Under the pieces are notes generated by a model. It had not been told where the DNA came from. It searched no databases and was given only the letters and a program-made list of their open reading frames with translations. From Armatimonadota bacterium (GTDB taxonomy: Bacteria; Armatimonadota; Zipacnadia; Zipacnadales; FEN-943): DNA of 11,826 bases. Location of the stretch: positions 1 to 11,826 of the forward strand of contig JANZZA010000356.1 of assembly GCA_026419655.1 (NCBI GenBank), read 5' to 3'. The translations under genes were made by a program, and so were the position numbers. This document shows, in pieces, positions 6,267 through 11,826 of this stretch. Each line of letters opens with the position of its first letter. The stretch's first letter is position 1.

Positions 6267-6743
6267 ATGGCTACAGACATCCTCACCGACGAGCATCGCG
6301 CAACCATTGACGCCGTAATCGAAGACAAGGGCGCTGAGCCGGCCTCGCTCATCGAGGTCCTTCACGGCGTCCAGGAGCGTATCGGCTACTTACCTCAGGA
6401 GGTCCAGGAATACATTGCCGACCGTTTGGGGCTTCCCGCCGGTGTAGTCGAGAGCGTGGTGAGCTTCTATCACTTCTTCACGACGGTTCCGCGCGGGCGG
6501 CACCAGATAAAGGTATGCCAGGGCACGGCCTGCTATGTGCGCGGCGGCAAGCGCGTCCTGGAGACCGTCGCCAAGCACTGCCAGTGTGCCGTGGGCGGCA
6601 CCAGCCCCGACAGGCGCTTTAGCGTTGACGTGGTGCGCTGTCTGGGTGCTTGTGGCCTGGCCCCGGTCATGACCATTGACGGCGACGTTTACGAGCGCGT
6701 CAAGACCACCCGCGTGCCCGAAATCCTTTCCAGGTACGAGTAG
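6267..6743 (+). CDS. hydC: NADH dehydrogenase NuoE-like [2Fe-2S] subunit of [FeFe]-hydrogenase (HydC/HndA type)
   Basis: This 158-residue subunit matches the 24-kDa NuoE family. An N-terminal helical bundle (SLIEVLHGVQERIGYLPQEVQEYIA, about 27-51, then VESVVSFYHFF) precedes a thioredoxin-fold domain. All four [2Fe-2S] ligands are present: C84 and C89 in CQGTAC, and C125 and C129 in CLGAC. In HydABC/Hnd enzymes this subunit sits beside the NuoF-like FMN subunit and takes part in electron exchange with NAD(P)H. GGAGG at 6251-6255 lies at normal distance from ATG 6267. The stop of the preceding gene is only 3 bases away, so the two are translationally linked. A 53-base gap separates it from the NuoF-like fusion, which has its own ribosome binding site. 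Length and motifs are ordinary. It is cytoplasmic, with no signal peptide. Confidence 0.92.
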   Translation: MATDILTDEHRATIDAVIEDKGAEPASLIEVLHGVQERIGYLPQEVQEYIADRLGLPAGVVESVVSFYHFFTTVPRGRHQIKVCQGTACYVRGGKRVLETVAKHCQCAVGGTSPDRRFSVDVVRCLGACGLAPVMTIDGDVYERVKTTRVPEILSRYE

Positions 6744-6796
6744 GGCCGGTTAGAAGAGGCCAGAGAATCTTTGCCTGTGACGAGGGGATAGACACG

Positions 6797-9700
6797 ATGC
6801 GTACCTACCGTTCTCACGTACTGCTCTGCGCTGGGGCTGGCTGTGTATCTTCCGGCGCCGAGTCTGTAGCTGATGCCATGCGCCGGGTCCTTGCCGAGCA
6901 TGGCCTGGCCAACGAGGTGCAGGTTATCTGCACGGGCTGCATGGGGTCATGTGACCTCGGCCCTGTTGGCGTGGTTTATCCCGAGGGCGTCTTTTACCAG
7001 AAGCTCACGCCTGAGGCCGCCGAGGAGATAGTTGTCGAGCACCTGCTCAAGGGCCGGCCCGTCCAGCACCTGATGTACACTCCGCCTGCTGCCGAGCGGC
7101 CCGCCCCCAGCATGGACGAGATACCCTTCTTCGCCCTGCAGCGGAAGGTCGTCCTTCGCAACTGCGGCGAGATAGACCCCGGCAACATCGAAGAGTACAT
7201 CGCCCGGGACGGCTATGAGGCCTTGGCCCGCGTCGTCACCGAGATGACGCCGCAACAGGTCATCGAGATAGTGAAGGCTTCGGGCCTGCGCGGCCGGGGC
7301 GGCGGCGGCTTCCCGACAGGCCTCAAATGGGAGCTTACTGCCCGCGCCACGGACACACCCAAGTATGTTGTGTGCAATGCCGACGAGGGCGACCCCGGAG
7401 CCTTTATGGACCGCAGCGTCCTCGAAGGCGACCCTCACTCCGTCCTTGAGGCCATGGCCATTGCCGGCTATGCCATCGGCTCCAACAAAGGCTACATCTA
7501 CGTGCGGGCCGAGTATCCCCTGGCCATCGCCCGGCTGCGGGTGGCCATTGCCCAGGCGCGAGAGTATGGTCTTCTCGGCGAGAATCTCTTCGGCTCCAAC
7601 CACAGCTTTGACATCGAGCTACGCATGGGTGCCGGGGCTTTCGTTTGCGGCGAGGAGACGGCTCTGATGGCTTCCATCGAGGGCCGCCGCGGCGAGCCGC
7701 GCCCAAGGCCGCCCTTCCCGGCCCAAAAAGGCCTCTTCGGCAAGCCCACCCTGCTCAACAACGTCGAAACCTTCGCCAACATCCCGCCCATTATCCTCAA
7801 CGGCCCGGAGTGGTTTGCTTCCATGGGGACGGAAACCTCAAAGGGCACCAAGGTCTTTGCTCTTGCCGGCCACGTCAACAACACGGGCCTGGTAGAAATC
7901 CCCATGGGCACGCCCCTGGGCACAATCATCTACGACATCGGCGGGGGCATCCGTGGCGGCCGAAAATTCAAGGCTGCCCAAACCGGCGGCCCCTCGGGAG
8001 GCTGTATCCCGCGCCAGTTCCTCAACACGCCCGTGGACTACGAAAGCCTTAAGGAACTTGGCTCCATCATGGGTTCTGGCGGCCTCATCGTCATGGACGA
8101 GACTACCTGCATGGTTGACCTTGCTCGCTTCTTCCTCGAATTCGTCCAGGACGAGTCCTGTGGCAAGTGCCCGCCATGCCGCATCGGCACCAAACGAATG
8201 CTGGAAATCCTGGAGCGCATTTGCCGCGGCGAAGGCCAGGAGGGCGATATCGAGTTGCTCATTGACCTGGGCGAGCAGATTCGCCTGGCCAGCCTCTGCG
8301 GCCTCGGCCAGACCGCGCCCAATCCGGTCCTGAGCACTATCCGGTACTTCCGCGAAGAATACGAGGAGCACATCCGCGAAAAGCGGTGCCGTGCGGGCAC
8401 CTGCACGGAGCTTATGAAGGCCCCCTGCGAGCACGCCTGCCCTGCCGGCGTGGACGTGCCCGCGTATGTGGCTCTGGTGGCGGAGGGGCGCATGGATGAG
8501 GCTTATGCCGTGGTCCGCGACGCAAATCCCTTCCCGTCGGTCTGCGGGCGCGTGTGCACCGCTTACTGCGAGGCTCACTGCCGGCGCGGGCAGCTCGACG
8601 CGCCTGTGGCCATCCGCCTGCTCAAGCGTGCCGCCGCCGACTATCGGTCCACCACCTGGCGCCCGCCCATCGAGCCGAAGCGCCACCAGAAAGTAGCTAT
8701 CATTGGCGCCGGCCCGGCCGGCCTCACCGCGGCCTATGACCTTGTCCGCAATGGCTACGATGTGACAGTCTTTGACCGCGACACCGTCCCCGGCGGCATG
8801 ATGCACTGGGCCATCCCCGAATACCGCCTGCCCAAGGACGTTCTCCAGCGCGAAATCCAGGAGATCCTCGACCTTGGCATTGAATTCCGTGGCGGCGTGA
8901 CCTTTGGCCGCGACCTCACCCTGGAAGACCTCGAGCGCGACGGCTACCAGGCGGTCTTCCTGGCCATCGGCTGCCAGGCGGGCATGGCGCTGGACTGCCC
9001 CGGCGCCGACGCCGAGGGCGTCCTGGATGCGGTCAAGTTTCTGCGAGACATCGCCGCTGGGCAGGCGCCGGCCGTCGGCAAGAGTGTGGCCGTCATCGGC
9101 GGCGGCGATTCCGCCATTGACGCCGCCCGCTCGGCTCTACGCCTGGGCGCCGAAGAAGTCCACCTCGTCTACCGCCGCACCCGCGAGGAAATGCCAGCCC
9201 ACCCCCAGGAAATCGCCGAGGCCGAGCACGAGGGCGTTAAGCTCCACTTCCTGGCCGCGCCGAAGGAAATACTTACCAGCAACGGCCGGGTTTCGGCCCT
9301 GGTGTGCCAGCAGATGCGGCTGGGCGAGTTTGATAGCGGCGGCCGGCGGAGGCCCGTGCCGGTGGAGGGCGCGGAGTTCACACTTCCAGTAGATACAGTC
9401 ATTGCCGCTATAGGTCAGCAGCTTGTCGCGGAGGGGATACCCGTCGAGACCTCTCGCGGTGCCGTAAAGGTAGACCCAACCACCCTGGCCACGTCCCTGC
9501 CGCATGTTTTCGCTGGCGGCGACTGCATTGGCGGGAACATGACCGTCGTAGATGCCATTGCCGACGGCCACCGCGCGGCGCGGGCCATCCACAGTTACCT
9601 TTCCGGCGAGCCGCTGCCGCAACCTCGCAAGCGCCGAAAGACCCGCGTTACTGCTGAGGTCATGGCCAAGCTTGAGGAAATGGGCGAACAGGAAATGCCG

Positions 9701-9871
9701 CCCGTTCAGCCCCGGCGCATCCCGGACGACTGCCGTTGTGCGGGATTTGCTGAGGTAGAATTGGGCTTTCCCAGAGAGCTGGCTTGTCTTGAGGCCCAGC
9801 GGTGTCTGCATTGCGATTACGAGATGGTCGAGGAAGAGGCCGACGTCGAGTCCAGCTGGCGCGCCCAGTGA
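6797..9871 (+). CDS. hydB: NuoF-like hydrogenase subunit fused to GltD-like NAD(P)/FAD oxidoreductase
   Basis: This 1024-residue fusion has three parts. Residues 1-90 are a thioredoxin-fold [2Fe-2S] domain (C11, C16, C48, C52). About 110-525 is NuoF/51-kDa: the FMN-binding stretch GRGGGGFPTG (166-175), NADEGDPGAF near 194, the NADH-site GEETAL (285-290), and a [4Fe-4S] site at C455, C458, C461 and C501. From 531 on is a GltD-like module. It has Fe-S cysteines 531, 536, 544, 548 and 583, 587, 591, 595; an FAD motif GAGPAG (637-642); an NAD(P) motif GGGDSAIDAAR (768-778) with VYRR (791-794); and FAGGDC (905-910). Usual HydB proteins are near 600 residues and end in a two-cluster ferredoxin domain, which this module replaces. 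The YRR motif suggests NADPH, but that is inference. It should pass electrons between pyridine nucleotides and HydA, perhaps by bifurcation. Confidence 0.93.
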   Translation: MRTYRSHVLLCAGAGCVSSGAESVADAMRRVLAEHGLANEVQVICTGCMGSCDLGPVGVVYPEGVFYQKLTPEAAEEIVVEHLLKGRPVQHLMYTPPAAERPAPSMDEIPFFALQRKVVLRNCGEIDPGNIEEYIARDGYEALARVVTEMTPQQVIEIVKASGLRGRGGGGFPTGLKWELTARATDTPKYVVCNADEGDPGAFMDRSVLEGDPHSVLEAMAIAGYAIGSNKGYIYVRAEYPLAIARLRVAIAQAREYGLLGENLFGSNHSFDIELRMGAGAFVCGEETALMASIEGRRGEPRPRPPFPAQKGLFGKPTLLNNVETFANIPPIILNGPEWFASMGTETSKGTKVFALAGHVNNTGLVEIPMGTPLGTIIYDIGGGIRGGRKFKAAQTGGPSGGCIPRQFLNTPVDYESLKELGSIMGSGGLIVMDETTCMVDLARFFLEFVQDESCGKCPPCRIGTKRMLEILERICRGEGQEGDIELLIDLGEQIRLASLCGLGQTAPNPVLSTIRYFREEYEEHIREKRCRAGTCTELMKAPCEHACPAGVDVPAYVALVAEGRMDEAYAVVRDANPFPSVCGRVCTAYCEAHCRRGQLDAPVAIRLLKRAAADYRSTTWRPPIEPKRHQKVAIIGAGPAGLTAAYDLVRNGYDVTVFDRDTVPGGMMHWAIPEYRLPKDVLQREIQEILDLGIEFRGGVTFGRDLTLEDLERDGYQAVFLAIGCQAGMALDCPGADAEGVLDAVKFLRDIAAGQAPAVGKSVAVIGGGDSAIDAARSALRLGAEEVHLVYRRTREEMPAHPQEIAEAEHEGVKLHFLAAPKEILTSNGRVSALVCQQMRLGEFDSGGRRRPVPVEGAEFTLPVDTVIAAIGQQLVAEGIPVETSRGAVKVDPTTLATSLPHVFAGGDCIGGNMTVVDAIADGHRAARAIHSYLSGEPLPQPRKRRKTRVTAEVMAKLEEMGEQEMPPVQPRRIPDDCRCAGFAEVELGFPRELACLEAQRCLHCDYEMVEEEADVESSWRAQ

Positions 9872-9900
9872 CCGCAAGGCATGGCATACTGGACACTACT

Positions 9901-9910
9901 GAGGAGAGGA
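9901..9910 (+). promoter_or_regulatory. Ribosome binding site of hydA, decides ATG 9916
   Basis: GAGGAGAGGA sits just before ATG 9916. The frame is open further upstream to an ATG at 9802, but that would overlap the preceding gene by 70 bases with a non-family arginine-rich extension. The site therefore fixes the start at 9916. Confidence 0.75.
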
Positions 9911-9915
9911 GACCG

Positions 9916-11661
9916 ATGTCAGAGTTCACAATCACCATAAACGACCAGGAAGTTCCGGCCCGAGAGGGCATGACGGTGCTCGAGGCGGCCCGCGAGGCTG
10001 GCATCTACATACCCACGCTGTGCTATCACCCAGACTTGCCGCCCCAGGGTGCCTGCCGCATCTGCCTGGTGGAAATTGAGGGCGAGCGAAACCTTCAGCC
10101 CTCTTGCGCCTTTCCGGTGCGCCCGGGCATGAAGGTGCGCACTCACTCGCCCACCGTCCGAAAAGCCCGCCGTACTGTGGTCGAGCTGCTGCTTTCCGAC
10201 CATCCGTCGGACTGCACCGCCTGCGCGCGCAACCGCAACTGCGAGCTACAGGCTCTTGCCGAGGAGCTGGGCATACGCGAGGTGCGCTTCCGGGTGCCCC
10301 CGCCGGGCCATGAGGTGGACGATACAAGTCCTTCCGTTGTCCGCGACCCCGACAAATGCATCCTCTGCCGCCGCTGCCTTGAGACCTGCACCCAAATCCA
10401 GGGAGTTTCGACGCTGCGCATCAAGGGCCGGGGCTACGACAGCATCATCGGCGCTCCCTTTGATGCGCCCATGGGCCACGCCCTCTGCGTCTACTGCGGC
10501 CAGTGCATCAACCGCTGTCCCACCGGCGCCCTGACCGAAAAGTCCTATATCCCGGAGGTTTGGGCTGCCCTCGACGACCCGAAAATCTTCACCGTCGTCC
10601 AGACCGCTCCGGCTGTACGCGTCGCTCTCGGCGAGGCCCTCGGCCTGCCCCCAGGCGAAATAGTCACCGGCAAGCTCACCACCGCTCTGCGGCGCCTTGG
10701 CTTTGACCGCGTCTTCGACACCGACTTCGCTGCTGACCTCACCATCATGGAAGAAGGCCACGAGCTCATCGAGCGCATCCAGCACGGGGGCGTCCTGCCC
10801 CAGCTAACCTCGTGCAGCCCCGGCTGGATAAAGTTCATCGAGCATTTCTACCCGGAGCTGCTACCCAATCTGTCCACCTGCAAGTCGCCTCAGCAGATGT
10901 TCGGTGCCATCGCCAAGACCTACTTCGCCCAGGAAGCCGGCATTGACCCGGCCACCATGCGCGTGGTCTCGATTATGCCCTGCACGGCAAAGAAGTTCGA
11001 AGCCGCCCGCCCCGAAATGTGCGACTCTGGCTACCGCGATGTGGACTATGTGCTTACCACCCGCGAGCTGGCCCAGATGATAAAAGAGGCCGGCCTCGAC
11101 TTCGATAGCCTGCCCGAAAGCGACTACGACGACCCGCTGGGCGAATCCACAGGAGCCGCTGTCATCTTCGGTGTCACCGGCGGCGTAATGGAAGCCGCGC
11201 TGCGCACCGCCTATGAGGTCATAACGGGTGAGAAACTTGAAAACGTCGAAATCACGGCCGTCCGCGGCATGGAGGGCGTCCGGGAAGCCACCGTGCGGAT
11301 AGGCGACTTGGAAGTGCGCGCCGCCGTTGCTCACGGTCTGGGCAACGCCGCTAAACTGCTCGACAAGGTGCTCGCCGGCGAAGCCAACTATCACTTTATC
11401 GAGATAATGGCCTGCCCTGGCGGCTGTCTCGGCGGCGGCGGCCAGCCCATCCCAACCTCGCCCGAAATCCGCCTCAAGCGCGCCGGAGCCATCTACCAGG
11501 CTGACCGACAGTTGCCCATCCGTCGCTCCCACGAAAACCCATCCATCAAGCGCCTGTACGAAAAATTCCTCGGCCATCCCTTGAGCGAGCGCTCCCACCA
11601 CCTCCTCCACACTCATTACGTCGCGCGCTCCCGCCGGCCCGTGCAGGTCGAGAACGCATAG
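9916..11661 (+). CDS. hydA: [FeFe]-hydrogenase catalytic subunit HydA (HndD-like, group A multimeric type)
   Basis: This 581-residue cytoplasmic enzyme catalyses reversible H2 oxidation and proton reduction. Domains in order are: N-terminal plant-type [2Fe-2S] (C36, C47, C50, C64); His-ligated [4Fe-4S] (H96, C100, C103, C109); two [4Fe-4S] clusters (C148, C151, C154, C158 and C191, C194, C197, C201); and the H-cluster domain from about 220. H-cluster motifs are L1 TSCSPGW (298-304), L2 MPCTAKKFE (354-362) and L3 EIMACPGGCLGGGGQP (496-511). Residues matching the CpI proton path (E280, E283, S320) are present. The small-subunit-like C-terminal tail (RRSHENPSIKRLYEKFLG) is fused, as in monomeric enzymes. 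L1 has Ser where prototype enzymes have a second Cys. The C-terminal extra [2Fe-2S] domain of Thermotoga HydA is absent. It ends the operon, 44 bases after the NuoF-GltD fusion. Confidence 0.96.
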   Translation: MSEFTITINDQEVPAREGMTVLEAAREAGIYIPTLCYHPDLPPQGACRICLVEIEGERNLQPSCAFPVRPGMKVRTHSPTVRKARRTVVELLLSDHPSDCTACARNRNCELQALAEELGIREVRFRVPPPGHEVDDTSPSVVRDPDKCILCRRCLETCTQIQGVSTLRIKGRGYDSIIGAPFDAPMGHALCVYCGQCINRCPTGALTEKSYIPEVWAALDDPKIFTVVQTAPAVRVALGEALGLPPGEIVTGKLTTALRRLGFDRVFDTDFAADLTIMEEGHELIERIQHGGVLPQLTSCSPGWIKFIEHFYPELLPNLSTCKSPQQMFGAIAKTYFAQEAGIDPATMRVVSIMPCTAKKFEAARPEMCDSGYRDVDYVLTTRELAQMIKEAGLDFDSLPESDYDDPLGESTGAAVIFGVTGGVMEAALRTAYEVITGEKLENVEITAVRGMEGVREATVRIGDLEVRAAVAHGLGNAAKLLDKVLAGEANYHFIEIMACPGGCLGGGGQPIPTSPEIRLKRAGAIYQADRQLPIRRSHENPSIKRLYEKFLGHPLSERSHHLLHTHYVARSRRPVQVENA

Positions 11662-11668
11662 CCACCCG

Positions 11669-11790
11669 GGCGGCAGAAGCAGAACAGTAAGGCTCGATAG
11701 GCCGGCTAAGGCAGTCTTTTGCGGTTTACAAAGCCTTTCCCTACGCGTGCGGCGCGCGCGTGGAGGGCTCAGTAGTGTTCTGCTGCCGCC
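11669..11790. repeat. Long-range bulged inverted repeat after hydA
   Basis: The left arm GGCGGCAG (11669-11676) plus CAGAACA (11680-11686), with an AAG bulge between, pairs fully with 11776-11790. The loop is about 89 bases and includes a GC-rich ACGCG/CGCGT stem. It begins 8 bases after the hydA stop. It may be part of a structured 3' region, or chance in GC-rich DNA close to the contig end. No T-tract is seen. Confidence 0.4.
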
Positions 11791-11809
11791 GAGAGCCGCG
11801 GCGTTACAC

Positions 11810-11826
11810 CTGTCTCTTATACACAT
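11810..11826. other. Nextera transposase adapter (mosaic end) left on the contig end
   Basis: CTGTCTCTTATACACAT is the first 17 of the 19 bases of the Nextera/Tn5 mosaic-end adapter in read-through orientation. It runs exactly to the end of the window and is library sequence, not genome. Reverse-strand translation from the end gives MCIRDR, a known artefact peptide of this adapter. Confidence 0.96.

Noticed and set aside
7838..8806. Reverse-strand open frame of 322 codons opposite the NuoF-GltD fusion
   Set aside because: A GC-driven shadow of a well-supported gene, with no domain visible.
10861..11826. Reverse-strand open frame of 321 codons starting at the contig end
   Set aside because: It begins inside adapter sequence (MCIRDR) and is otherwise the antisense of hydA.

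Overview
The window is GC-rich bacterial DNA from a strict or facultative anaerobe, with every gene on the + strand. It carries an [FeFe]-hydrogenase locus: two maturases on the left, a regulator-like cassette in the middle, and a four-gene cytoplasmic NAD(P)-linked hydrogenase operon on the right. Protein content and order (DRTGG, GHKL ATPase, DRTGG, PHP, GHKL ATPase, then NuoE-, NuoF- and HydA-type subunits) are most like clostridial/Firmicutes anaerobes. Hnd-type hydrogenases also occur in Desulfovibrio, and no rRNA or other marker is present, so the assignment is an inference. The last 17 bases are a Nextera transposase adapter, so the right edge is an untrimmed contig end.

Layout. 1-975: hydE, 5'-truncated by the window edge. 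1155-2432: hydF. 2433-2911: non-coding, holding two copies of a hairpin repeat (A), one copy of an adjoining repeat (B) and a perfect 19-bp inverted repeat. 2912-5510: five tightly packed or overlapping genes (DRTGG protein, RsbW-like ATPase, DRTGG protein, PHP metalloesterase, GHKL ATPase). 5511-5888: non-coding, again with an A+B composite and a further A copy. 5889-11661: a thioredoxin-fold [2Fe-2S] protein, the NuoE-like subunit, a 1024-residue NuoF-GltD fusion and the catalytic HydA. 11662-11826: a short non-coding tail with a bulged long-range inverted repeat, then adapter.

How it fits together. HydE and HydF, with HydG (not in this window), build and deliver the [2Fe] subcluster of the H-cluster to HydA. 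HydA exchanges electrons with the NuoE-like and NuoF-like subunits as in HydABC/Hnd enzymes, many of which bifurcate electrons between NAD(P)H and ferredoxin. The distinctive point is that the NuoF-like subunit continues into a complete GltD-like Fe-S/FAD/NAD(P) module, giving the complex a probable second pyridine-nucleotide site. The intervening DRTGG/GHKL/PHP cassette has no recognisable transmembrane sensor, no histidine-kinase dimerisation domain and no DNA-binding domain. It looks like a soluble ATP- or phosphate-dependent control or assembly system for the hydrogenase, of unknown mechanism, and together with the fusion is the best candidate here for undescribed biology.
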